Assembly: GCF_947492645.1 (NCBI RefSeq)
Contig: NZ_CANLMZ010000008.1
Span: forward strand, 372,001-436,000
DNA length: 64,000 nt
Direction of reading: 5' to 3'
Origin: an uncultured Pontibacter sp.
GTDB lineage: Bacteria > Bacteroidota > Bacteroidia > Cytophagales > Hymenobacteraceae
In this document: piece by piece, positions 37,836 through 47,400 of the stretch
Numbering within the stretch: the first letter of the stretch is position 1
Layout: each line of letters begins with the position of its first letter
Notes under the pieces: generated by a model
Databases searched by the model: none
What the model was told of the DNA's origin: nothing
Seen by the model: only the letters and a program-made list of their open reading frames with translations
Program-made: the position numbers and the translations under genes

Positions 37836-39359
37836 TTAAATGGTTTGTTTTACCTTATTGCCTGTTTCGGCTTCTGTTAATGCTTCCATCATTACTCCAC
37901 CTCCGGGCTTACTTGTAGCAAGCAGAAGCCCGAAAGTAATGGCCGCATTGATCACGATCAGTTCAAAACCCATTGCATAGCCTGTCCAGTCAACAGAGTT
38001 GGTATCCAGGATATACGTCAGGATAGGTGAGATAACGCAAATGTAAGGCACCAGTTTATCGGCTACGGCACGTTTATTAGCCATACCGAAAGCGAACAAG
38101 CCCAACAGCGGACCATACGTATAACCGGCTGCTTTAAAAATGGCGTTTACAACAGAGTCGTCGTTTATTAGTTTGAACACAAGTATAACCAGCAGCATGA
38201 TAACTGAAAAACCGATGTGCACCAGGTGGCGTGTACGGATCAGCTTCACGTCGTCGTGGTTGGCTTTTTTAGTAAAGTTCAGGAAGTCAACACAGAAAGA
38301 GGTTGTAAGGGCTGTAAGGGCTGAGTCGGTAGTGGCAAAAGTAGCCGCTGTTAAGCCCAGCATAAAAATAACTGCCGGTATCATTGCCATGTGGTTCAGG
38401 GCAATTTCCGGGAAAAGGTGGTCAGGGGTGGCAAGTGCTGCCACGTTAATGCCGTTGGCTTCAGCGTACATGTAAAGCAAAGCGCCTACACTCAGGAAGA
38501 AGATGTTGATGGAAACAAAAACCCCTGTAAAGGTGAGCATGTTTTTCTGCGCTTCGCCGATGTTTTTGCAGCTCAGGTTCTTCTGCATCAGGTCCTGGTC
38601 AAGGCCTGTCATGGCAATCGTTACAAAAATACCACCTATAAAGTGCTTCAGGAAGTGGCTTTTGGTGCCCATGAAATCTTCCCAGAAAAACATTTTAGAG
38701 TAAGAGCTGTCTTTTACCGCCTCAAATGTCTGCACAATGTTCAGGTCAAGGCTGCTGGCGATAAAAATAATCGAAAGTATAACCGATGATACAATGAAAA
38801 CCGTCTGGAGCGTATCGGTAATAACGATAGTCTTGAGTCCGCCTTTATGCGTGTACAGCCAGATAAGCACAAGGCAAATGGATACGGTGGCAACAAATGG
38901 CACATCCCAGGCATCAAAAATAAACTTCTGCAACACAATGGCTACCAGGTATAACCTGAAAGCAGAGCCAATGGTACGCGAAACCAGAAAAATCATGGAA
39001 CCCGTTTTATAACTCCAGTAGCCAAAGCGCTTTTCCAGGTAAGTATAAATGGAGATCAGGTTCATGCGGTAATACAGCGGCAACAGCACAAACGCTATCA
39101 GCACAAAGCCTACTGTATTGCCCAGCACAAACTGGAAATAGCCAAAACTGCTGTTTACTACCGCTCCCGGCACCGATATAAACGTTACACCAGACAAAGC
39201 AGTACCGATCATACCAAAGGCCACAAAGTACCATTTGGAGTTGCGGTTAGCTATGAAAAAGCTTGAGTTATCAGAAGCGCCTTTTGAGGTAAAGTATGAA
39301 ATGCCGATCAGTACGGCAAAGTAACCCACCAGAAAAGACAAAAGCATGATTGGAGACAT
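37836..39359 (-). CDS. Sodium:solute symporter (SSS family), MurT-like candidate
   Basis: A 507-residue inner-membrane carrier with about 13 helices. The family's sodium-binding regions are visible in LVSRTIGSAFRLYLVA and the TFATTDSALTALTT segment. It lies between murQ and the D-lactate-type oxidase in one direction, which is the setting of the MurNAc symporter MurT described in Tannerella. MurNAc, GlcNAc or an anhydro sugar is therefore the likely cargo, but this is from context only. SSS carriers do not phosphorylate, so a kinase is needed elsewhere. Confidence 0.88.
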   Translation of the reverse strand: MSPIMLLSFLVGYFAVLIGISYFTSKGASDNSSFFIANRNSKWYFVAFGMIGTALSGVTFISVPGAVVNSSFGYFQFVLGNTVGFVLIAFVLLPLYYRMNLISIYTYLEKRFGYWSYKTGSMIFLVSRTIGSAFRLYLVAIVLQKFIFDAWDVPFVATVSICLVLIWLYTHKGGLKTIVITDTLQTVFIVSSVILSIIFIASSLDLNIVQTFEAVKDSSYSKMFFWEDFMGTKSHFLKHFIGGIFVTIAMTGLDQDLMQKNLSCKNIGEAQKNMLTFTGVFVSINIFFLSVGALLYMYAEANGINVAALATPDHLFPEIALNHMAMIPAVIFMLGLTAATFATTDSALTALTTSFCVDFLNFTKKANHDDVKLIRTRHLVHIGFSVIMLLVILVFKLINDDSVVNAIFKAAGYTYGPLLGLFAFGMANKRAVADKLVPYICVISPILTYILDTNSVDWTGYAMGFELIVINAAITFGLLLATSKPGGGVMMEALTEAETGNKVKQTI

Positions 39360-39362
39360 AAG

Positions 39363-39418
39363 CAGAGGTTTATCAAAGCCTGTTGACCGCAGCTATGGGC
39401 ATAGACCCCATACCTCTG
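39363..39418 (-). promoter_or_regulatory. Possible RNA hairpin just upstream of the symporter start
   Basis: CAGAGGT (39363-39369) pairs with ACCTCTG (39412-39418), and inside it TATGGG (39394-39399) pairs with CCCATA (39407-39412). On the minus-strand transcript the outer stem ends three bases before the ATG, where it could block ribosome loading or act as an mRNA processing site. Confidence 0.4.
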
Positions 39419-39492
39419 AAACAACAGCCTGAAGATTAAAAGATTAACAGGTTAGTTTTTGCACTCCTTTTGCAGCGCAACGCTATGTAAAG

Positions 39493-40305
39493 TTAAGAAG
39501 AAATCAAGAAGTTTTCTATTGCCTGCCTTACATTGCCATACTTGTCCAGCAAAGTGGTAGCCATCTGCTCGTTTACTCCGGTTTCAGACATGATCATACG
39601 TACGCCACGGTTATAGAGCTTGTGGTTGCTTAACTGCATATCCACCATTTTATTTCCTTTTACACGGCCAAGTTGTATCATTACACTTGTGCTGAGCATG
39701 TTCAGGGCAAGCTTTTGTGCTGTTCCTGCCTTCATGCGTGTGCTGCCGGTAACAAACTCTGGCCCTACTACCACCTCTACCGGAAACTGTGCTACTGCCG
39801 CCACCGGGCTGCCTGTGTTGCAAACAATGCAACCTGTGGCTAAGCCGCGCTCATTAGCGGCTTTTAAACCGCCTATTACGTAAGGGGTTGTACCAGACGC
39901 AGCTAATCCCACCACCACGTCGTTTTCGTCAATATCATAAGCTGCTAGGTCTTTCCAGGCTTGATTGGGATCATCCTCAGCAAACTCCACCGCTTTACGT
40001 ATTGCGGTGTCGCCGCCTGCTATAATTCCCACCACCCAATCAAAGGGCACACCAAAAGTCGGAGGGCATTCCGATGCATCCACGATACCTAAACGACCGC
40101 TGGTGCCGGCGCCAATATAAAACAACCTTCCTCCGGCCTTCATCTTTTCAGAGACTACGGTGGCCAATTTCTCCAGCTGCGGAATTGCTTTTTCTACAGC
40201 AAGCGGAACAGTTTTGTCTTCATTGTTTATGCTCTCCAGGATCTCCTTTACAGACATCTTCTCAAGACCATCGTAGTTCGATTCTCTTTCGGTTGTTATC
40301 TCCAT
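39493..40305 (-). CDS. murQ: N-acetylmuramic acid 6-phosphate etherase
   Basis: A 270-residue cytoplasmic lyase that splits MurNAc-6-P into GlcNAc-6-P and D-lactate. It has one SIS domain with FYIGAGTSGRLG (~62-73), the catalytic E79 in DASECPP and a second acid, E110, in FAEDDPNQAW. The signature VTGSTRMKAGTAQKL is intact. It is ~28 residues shorter than E. coli MurQ, lost mostly at the C-terminus. The symporter and D-lactate-type oxidase follow in the same direction. No MurNAc kinase is visible in the window. Confidence 0.96.
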   Translation of the reverse strand: MEITTERESNYDGLEKMSVKEILESINNEDKTVPLAVEKAIPQLEKLATVVSEKMKAGGRLFYIGAGTSGRLGIVDASECPPTFGVPFDWVVGIIAGGDTAIRKAVEFAEDDPNQAWKDLAAYDIDENDVVVGLAASGTTPYVIGGLKAANERGLATGCIVCNTGSPVAAVAQFPVEVVVGPEFVTGSTRMKAGTAQKLALNMLSTSVMIQLGRVKGNKMVDMQLSNHKLYNRGVRMIMSETGVNEQMATTLLDKYGNVRQAIENFLISS

Positions 40306-40746
40306 TATAACTTATAATATGGTAATTCTTTAACTAATGCCTGCCTTATAAAGGCCGCAAATCATACAGTCCTAACTATGGTTGCAGTTTCGCTATTGTT
40401 GTACTTTACTACCAAAGTCTGCTGCATATATTTACACATGCCGGATCTTATTTGGGTAGAACCACAGCTTAAAAACGCACAAACGCGCACGCTTAGAACT
40501 GTTAAATATACTAACTTTCTTACAAATTACATATTTACGCAGCTATTTTATAATATTCCTGCAAATTCATGCAAGCAATACTTGTTTTACAAAAAATATT
40601 AGAATAAATTAATACACGCAAAAAGCCCATCTTTTTAAAACAGGCTTAGCATGCATGATATCGTTTACCTTTTACCGCTTCCATACCTTTACAAAACATA
40701 CTTTGCAGCCAGTTTTTATACCATACCACTACAGTAAATGCTAACC
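40306..40746. other. ~440-base divergent intergenic region (murQ / TolC)
   Basis: AT-rich. A 74-codon plus-strand frame is not convincing. No sequence fitting TAnnTTTG at a sensible distance was found for either gene, so promoters here may use another sigma factor or a weak match. Confidence 0.4.
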
Positions 40747-42222
40747 ATGAAGAAATCTTTTCCCCTTCTATTCATTCTGACATTACTTTTACAACCAGCA
40801 TTTGCCCACACCCCACCCGGGACACGACTTTATACTTATAAAGATGTTATAGAATTAGCCAAGAAGCAGTCCCCTAAATACAGGAGCTCCTCTGTGTTAC
40901 TCGAAAACAGGCAATGGCAGTATAAAACATACCGCTCTAACTTTTTACCGCAGCTTACCCTAAGCGGTGTGGTGCCAGAGTATAACCGAACCATAGAGCC
41001 ACTCCTGAACGATAGCGGAAGCCTTGTCTTTATCAACACGCACAACGCAAACTCCTCTATGCAGCTTTCGCTTGGGCAGGAAATATGGCCAACCGGGGGG
41101 TATATCTCCGTAAACAGCCAGCTAAAGCGCATTGATGATTTTCAGGCAGACGCAAACAGCACCAGATACTCTTCTGTGCCTGCCACCGTAACCCTGAACC
41201 AACCTTTATTCGGCTTTAACAACCGTGCCTGGGACAGAAAAATAGCTCCTCTCCGGTACGAAGAAGCCCAGCGCGAATTCCGTGAGGATATGGAAGAAAT
41301 TGCAAAAGAGGCTACAAACCATTTTTTTAACCTGTTGCTGAGCCAGATTGGGTACCAGATTGCGCAAAAGAATGTAACCAACAACGATACACTTTACAAA
41401 ATAGCCAAGAGCAGGTACGAAGCAGGCTCTATCCCTGAAAACGAGCTGTTACAAATGGAGCTGACTCTACTTAACTCCACCCACAACCTTGAGCAGGCTG
41501 CACTAGATGTTGAGGCAAACACCTTAAGGTTAAAAGTGTTTTTAGGCATTACAGATGACGACCAGATCCAATTGATTCTTCCGGACAAGATACCTATGTT
41601 TGAAGTAAGTGAAGAACTGGCCATTGAGCAGGCCCAGAAAAACCGCCAGCGTGTTATCGGCTTTAAACGCGAATTGCTGGAAGCCGAAATGCGATTAGCA
41701 AAGGCCAAAGGCGAAACCGGTTTTTCTGCTAACTTATATGCTTCTTTTGGCCTTACGCAACAGGCAATTGACATACAGGAAGCCTACAACGACCCGTCTC
41801 AGCAGCAGCGCATCAGGATGGGTTTTAGCATCCCTGTAATGGATTGGGGCAGAACGGATGCCATCATAGGAACTGCACAAGCCAATCATACATTGGTCAA
41901 ATCGAATATCGAACTGCAGAAGATCAATTTTGAACAGGAAATTTACCTGCATGTAAAGCGATTTAAAATTTTGCGCAAGCAAATGGAGGGCGCCAAACGC
42001 GCTGACGAGATAGCCGAGAAACGCTACTTGATAACCAGGAAACGTTACCTGGATGGCAAAATAGGTATACTTGACCTCAACATCGCGACAGAAGAAAGAG
42101 ACAAAGCCAGCCGTAGTTATATAAGTGCCCTCAGAAATTTCTGGCACGCATACTATACATTGCGCGGCCTCACACTTTACGATTTTGAAAATAACATGCC
42201 CATACTGGTAGAGGAAGTATAA
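40747..42222 (+). CDS. TolC-family outer-membrane channel
   Basis: About 491 residues from the ATG at 40747, which gives a tight signal peptide (KKSFPLLFILTLLLQPAFA); an ATG three codons earlier is also possible. Two homologous halves, each with long alpha-helices and two beta strands of the barrel, follow the OEP pattern (SPKYRSSSVLLENRQWQYK and later MDWGRTDAIIGTAQ). No pump or adaptor gene is adjacent, unlike the fused channel of the CzcA protein, so its partner is elsewhere or it serves protein or oligosaccharide export. Confidence 0.9.
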   Translation: MKKSFPLLFILTLLLQPAFAHTPPGTRLYTYKDVIELAKKQSPKYRSSSVLLENRQWQYKTYRSNFLPQLTLSGVVPEYNRTIEPLLNDSGSLVFINTHNANSSMQLSLGQEIWPTGGYISVNSQLKRIDDFQADANSTRYSSVPATVTLNQPLFGFNNRAWDRKIAPLRYEEAQREFREDMEEIAKEATNHFFNLLLSQIGYQIAQKNVTNNDTLYKIAKSRYEAGSIPENELLQMELTLLNSTHNLEQAALDVEANTLRLKVFLGITDDDQIQLILPDKIPMFEVSEELAIEQAQKNRQRVIGFKRELLEAEMRLAKAKGETGFSANLYASFGLTQQAIDIQEAYNDPSQQQRIRMGFSIPVMDWGRTDAIIGTAQANHTLVKSNIELQKINFEQEIYLHVKRFKILRKQMEGAKRADEIAEKRYLITRKRYLDGKIGILDLNIATEERDKASRSYISALRNFWHAYYTLRGLTLYDFENNMPILVEEV

Positions 42223-42247
42223 ATGTTGCAGGATCAGACTCTAATTA

Positions 42248-42282
42248 AAAAGGCCTGTCATTACTAATATGACAGGCCTTTT
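42248..42282. terminator. Terminator between TolC and the metallophosphatase gene
   Basis: A perfect 14-bp stem (42248-42261 / 42269-42282) with a 7-base loop and A/T runs at its base; it can act on both convergent genes. Confidence 0.85.
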
Positions 42283-42338
42283 ATATCAGGAGTTTTACCT
42301 CAGTTTTTTCTTAACTTATTTCTAAAATAGTCAACTTT

Positions 42339-44207
42339 TTATTTTGCAGTACTAAATTCAAGGCAGGTTATTTTACCATCCATTGTGCTCAAAACTACTC
42401 TGTTCTTACCTAGCGGCATGATAGGATTCATTAAGCTATTAGAACTTTTGTATTTCCATATTACTTTTCCGGTTCTTCTATCTATAGCGCTGGCTAAACC
42501 TGAGTGTGATGGCACAAATACAATGTTCTCATTCTCTACTATTGCAGAAGGAGCTAATTCATAGGGCAGCTTCAATTCAGATTTCCAGGCTATTTGCATT
42601 GTGTCTGCTGCTGTTGATACGCCATATAACTCCCCATCCATTGTCTTTACAAATACCAAAGAGCTATCCGTAGATAATCCCATCGACTCCCGAACCCGAA
42701 TACCTTTCATCTGTTTACGCCATATTTCTTTACCTGTATTTGCATCAAGGGATGTCATATGGCGGTCCGGAGCCACGATGAAAACACGGCCATTGGCAGC
42801 AACAGGGTAACAAGCAGCAGGTGAGAACATCCGATTAGCAGAACCATTGCTCCACTTCCACTCTAACTTGCCAGAAACAGCATCTAAGGCATAGAAATCA
42901 TTTCCCCAACTACCAAAGTAAACTTTACCTTTATAAATTAGTGGCTTGGTTACCACAAAGTTGTTTACCTGATCAAAGTCCCAAACTAGTTTTCCGCTTT
43001 TCAGATCCAACGCCCTAAAATGTCCATCAGAGGCGCCTACGTATACGATATTGTCATTAATTACCGGCGAACCCAGAACAGGACGAAGTGCTGGAAATTT
43101 CCAAATTAGCTTTCCGGTAGTTGCAGAAAGACAGTAAATATTGTTATCAGATGAGCCAACTACTACATATTTGCCTGATACAACTGGTGTAGAATAGATC
43201 TTGCCATTCGTTTTATATCGCCACTTTTGCTGTCCGCTCTTGCTATGCAGCGCATAAATCCACCCATTTGTATTGGTTGCAAAAATAAGCTTTTTACCTG
43301 TTGCTGTACCGGCTCCCACATCACTATCATTCTGATACTCCCACACTACTTTCACATTTTTAAACTTGTCGTTTACAGCAAAGGATGGTCGGTAGTATTG
43401 GTTCTTATCTTTTGCAAATTCGTGATTAACCAGAGGCACATCGAGCCATTTTTGCTGCACTTTCGACACAGGCTTTCTGGTTTCAAAACTTGCCACACCA
43501 TTTTTAAACGTAACAACGTTATATCCTCCTTCAGTATCTTTAGCCCGAAGGTTCGATCGCCCCATAACACTTGGGATGCCATCATATTGATACTTGCGGT
43601 TACCATGACCGTGGCCATGCAGAATTAATTGCACATTGCGTTTCTTCAATAGATCGATGGCTGAATACCAATTGTTTTGAGAAGAATCTTGGTGGTAGTG
43701 ATTAACATATACTACAGGCATTTCAGGATCTTCCATATTTGTCAGAACAGAATCTAGCCACACAATATTTTCTCTGGGCACTTGTCCAGGGCCCATACGC
43801 ATGTTAGGACCAGAACTTGTGCCGGCAAAAAGGTAGCCGTTATGGGTAAAAGCAAATGTTTCAGTCCCAAAAACTGTCCTGAATGAATTGCTGCCACTCT
43901 CTGACCAGTTAGAATCATGGTTACCGGATATTATATACCATGGCTTATTTAAGTTATCTAATTCCTTCTTTGCCTGCTTCAGCTCTTCATCAGACCCGAA
44001 CTCTGTTATATCTCCTGTAAAAAGGGCAAAACTTAATGTGGAGTCTGCATTGATATCGGCTATAGTTCGCTGCAGGTCTTCTTCTGCGGTATTGTTACCA
44101 ATGTGTGTATCTGATACGAATGCAAATTTAAAAGACTGCGCCTTCACTATGGTAGCTGATAACCATAGTGAAGCAAGCAAAAAGATGTAAGTTATTTTGT
44201 GCTTCAT
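42339..44207 (-). CDS. Exported metallophosphoesterase fused to a PQQ-like beta-propeller
   Basis: A 622-residue protein. Signal peptide to about residue 24 (IVKAQ). A calcineurin-like phosphoesterase covers ~27-215 with D33-x-H35 (VSDTHIG), G65-D66, G95-N-H97-D98 and GHGHG as metal ligands. Residues ~265-620 form a propeller of PQQ-type repeats (SGKLIWKF, SGKLVWDF, TGKEIWRK), likely structural or a binding platform rather than an alcohol dehydrogenase. It contains none of the AAGTATA heptamers that occur every ~440 bases elsewhere, and looks richer in A+T, which hints at more recent arrival. The substrate is unknown. Confidence 0.88.
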   Translation of the reverse strand: MKHKITYIFLLASLWLSATIVKAQSFKFAFVSDTHIGNNTAEEDLQRTIADINADSTLSFALFTGDITEFGSDEELKQAKKELDNLNKPWYIISGNHDSNWSESGSNSFRTVFGTETFAFTHNGYLFAGTSSGPNMRMGPGQVPRENIVWLDSVLTNMEDPEMPVVYVNHYHQDSSQNNWYSAIDLLKKRNVQLILHGHGHGNRKYQYDGIPSVMGRSNLRAKDTEGGYNVVTFKNGVASFETRKPVSKVQQKWLDVPLVNHEFAKDKNQYYRPSFAVNDKFKNVKVVWEYQNDSDVGAGTATGKKLIFATNTNGWIYALHSKSGQQKWRYKTNGKIYSTPVVSGKYVVVGSSDNNIYCLSATTGKLIWKFPALRPVLGSPVINDNIVYVGASDGHFRALDLKSGKLVWDFDQVNNFVVTKPLIYKGKVYFGSWGNDFYALDAVSGKLEWKWSNGSANRMFSPAACYPVAANGRVFIVAPDRHMTSLDANTGKEIWRKQMKGIRVRESMGLSTDSSLVFVKTMDGELYGVSTAADTMQIAWKSELKLPYELAPSAIVENENIVFVPSHSGLASAIDRRTGKVIWKYKSSNSLMNPIMPLGKNRVVLSTMDGKITCLEFSTAK

Positions 44208-44464
44208 ACTCTAGATTTATCTATGTTTTTGTTCATACTATTTTAAAAATATTATCAAGGACGCGCTATAAATGCATAAAACAGCATCCAAATAATGTAT
44301 ATTTTTTAGTTTCCCTGTTAAAGCTACAAAATCAAATTATAACTCTACAGTTTTATGCTTTTATTATAGACACAAAATGCATAAAACCGCAAAATATATA
44401 GTATCTTGAGTCTGTTCTACAACAGCATTAACATTTTAATTAAACTGCCTTATAATCTTATACT

Positions 44465-47400
44465 ATGAAACACGTCGCTGCCTTATTTGCATGCCTCCTC
44501 TACCTGCTCTTAGCTGCACGGCCATTAACTGCGCAGGCACAGCAACTTAATTTAACATGGGAACCGCGTGAAGACCTCAACATTTTGCTACCCTCTTCTG
44601 TGCGTGTTTTCGAGGCGAATGGCCAGTTAAGTGATGGTGCGCGGGTTCGTGCAGTTTATGCAACCATCGACCTGAAAGACCAAAACCTGAAACTTAGGGC
44701 AGTAGGCAGCAACACCATTCGCCAGACCACCCAGGAAGCATATGAGCAGAACAACGCTATACTGGCTATTAATGGCGGTTACTTTGCGGCTACGTCTTCG
44801 GTAAGTATACTTGTTTCGGATGGCGAAACAGTAGCACCCGGACCAAATGGGCAAGTAACAAGGGGCGCTTTTGGTATGGTAAACGGAAAACCTGAAATTG
44901 TATGGCCCTATGCCGTAGGTAAGGAAAATTTACTTTACAAATACCCTGCTCCCAACAATGCACAGGGCGGCAAACCAACAGCTACAACACCTAAAGGAGC
45001 GCAGCGCTGGCTGGCAAACCAGGCTGTAGGCGGCGGGCCAGTTCTGGTAAAGTATGGCAAACTGAGCAACTCAAGTATAGCAGAAGGTTTTCCGGCGGGC
45101 CATTTGGTCAGGCACCCGCGTACTGCCATTGGCTACCTTAACGAAAACACCATCCTGATGATGGTGGTAGATGGGCGGCAACAGGCAAGCGTTGGCGTTA
45201 CGATGGACGAACTGGCCCAGATGATGCTGGAAGTTGGTTGCTACGAAGCTGTTAATTTAGATGGTGGGGGATCTTCAGCCATGGTAGCCGCTGATGAGGT
45301 AGTTAACATTCCGGTTGATGCGGCAGGTGGCAACCGGTACAGCTTGCGCAAAAACGCCTCTGCCCTGGTGCTGTCTCAGCTAGCACCTACCCAGCAGCAA
45401 AACATAGTTTACCTGGATACCGACAGCCCTCACTATACCGAATCTGGTCTCTGGAAAGAAAGCAACCACGCCAATTACTACGGCAATACACCTTCGCGGA
45501 TAGCAACTGCCACCCAAAAGTACAGCAAAGCTACATACGCGTTCGATGGCATCAGGCGCGGCAAGTACCAACTTGCCACCTGGTGGACCGTTAACCCAAC
45601 CGCTAACACAAACAAGGCAACCTATGTGCTGCACCACGGCACCAAAACCGATACCCTTACCAAAGACCAAACTTCCCTCTCTACAAGTGGCAAATGGAAC
45701 GTTTTTGGTGATTTTATACTTGGGCCCGGCGATTACCTGGAGCTGCTAGGCAATGGAGCAGAAGGTAAGATGGTGGCAGATGCCATCCGTCTGGTAGAGC
45801 GCAAAGGCTTTCCGGAACAGGCAAACCGCGGCGATCTGCGCATTGGCATTATCAGCGACCTTAACTCCGGGCTGGGTTCCGCCACCTACGAATGGCAGGT
45901 AGATAGTATTATGAACCGCATTCCGCGTGTATGGCAACCAGACCTGGTGGTTTGCAGCGGCGACATGGTAGCAGGTATGGGCATTACAGATACTGCTAAA
46001 CTAACTAAAATGTGGGCAGGCTTTGATAAACACATCGTAAAACCCCTGCGCGATGCCAACATTCCATTCGCCTTTACCTTAGGCAACCACGATGGGCCAC
46101 GCTCCTACCCTCTGGAGCAACAAGCAGCAGCAACTTACTGGGGCAAATCTGAAAGTAACCCAGGCCTACAGTTCATCGATCGCAGCCACTTTCCTTTTTA
46201 TTACTCTTTTGTAAAGGATGGCGTTTTCTTCGTTTCCTGGGAGGCATCCTCATCAGAAATAACCGAAGAAAACCTGAAGTGGATGGCAGCACAGTTCGAA
46301 AAGCCTGAGGCAAAAAATGCAAAAATGCGCTTTGTACTGGGGCACATGCCGCTTTATAGTGTAGCGCAGGAACGCGACTCTAAAGGAAATGTACTGGCAA
46401 ACCCTGAAAAGCTGCATGCTTTGCTCGAAAAGTATAATGTGCATACTTACATCAGCGGCCACCACCACGCTTACTATCCGGGCAAAAGAGGGAAGCTGGA
46501 ACTGCTGAATACTGGCGCAGCAGGTGCAGGACCAAGAGGCTGGTTAACACTAGATAGTGAACCGCAAAATACGATCACTATCATGGATATTTTCTTTGAG
46601 CAGGATTCAATCGCCTACACTACCTACGACATTAAAAAGAAGGCTGCTGATGACATGGCAGTACTAAATGAAAAAGCTCTGCCAACAGCCATATTTGGCG
46701 TAAACGGCCACCTGGTGCGGCGGGATATACAAATTAGTGGCGAGGCAACAGGCATACTTGCGCCGGTGGCCGGTATATCGGAAGGCGGAACAGGTACTGT
46801 AACAGCTAAGGTAGAAGGCAACAGACTACTAGTGCAAGGGCAGTTTAGTGGCTTAGATGCAAAACTCTTAAAATCAGAGGCTGCTGTTGGGCTGTACAAA
46901 GGCCGGAATACCGAACCCGGGACGCTGCTTCAGCCGCTGAAGGTAAAAACTGGCAACAGGCGCAAAGGCAGTTTTAAGGCAAGTATAGAGCTTACAGATA
47001 ACCTCCCGGAATGGCTGGCTGTTGGGGCCTTATACGTGCAGCTGCATACTGAAAATAACCCGGAAGGCGCCCTCCGAACACAACTTTACCCAACTTACAA
47101 CCAGGCACCTGCTGCACCGCAATTTACTTCCCATAACAGCCGCAACACCTATGCGGTGCGCAACATTGAGGCGCTTTACCGTGTTTCCTGGAGCAAGGCG
47201 CAAGACCCCGAGGGCGATTTTATTTCTTATACTTACCAGCTTGCCGCTGATGCTCAGTTTAAAAATATACTCTGGGATAAAAACACAGGCCGCGAAAATA
47301 CCCTTAAGCTACTCGAGCAGGACTGGTATAACTTGTTGGGTACTGCTGCAGAAGGATCTCCAGTAGTTTTCTATCACCGGGTTATTGCAACTGACGGCAG

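Noticed and set aside
42339-44207. PQQ-dependent dehydrogenase
   Set aside because: Only propeller repeats are present; the dehydrogenase active-site Cys pair and catalytic residues are not seen.
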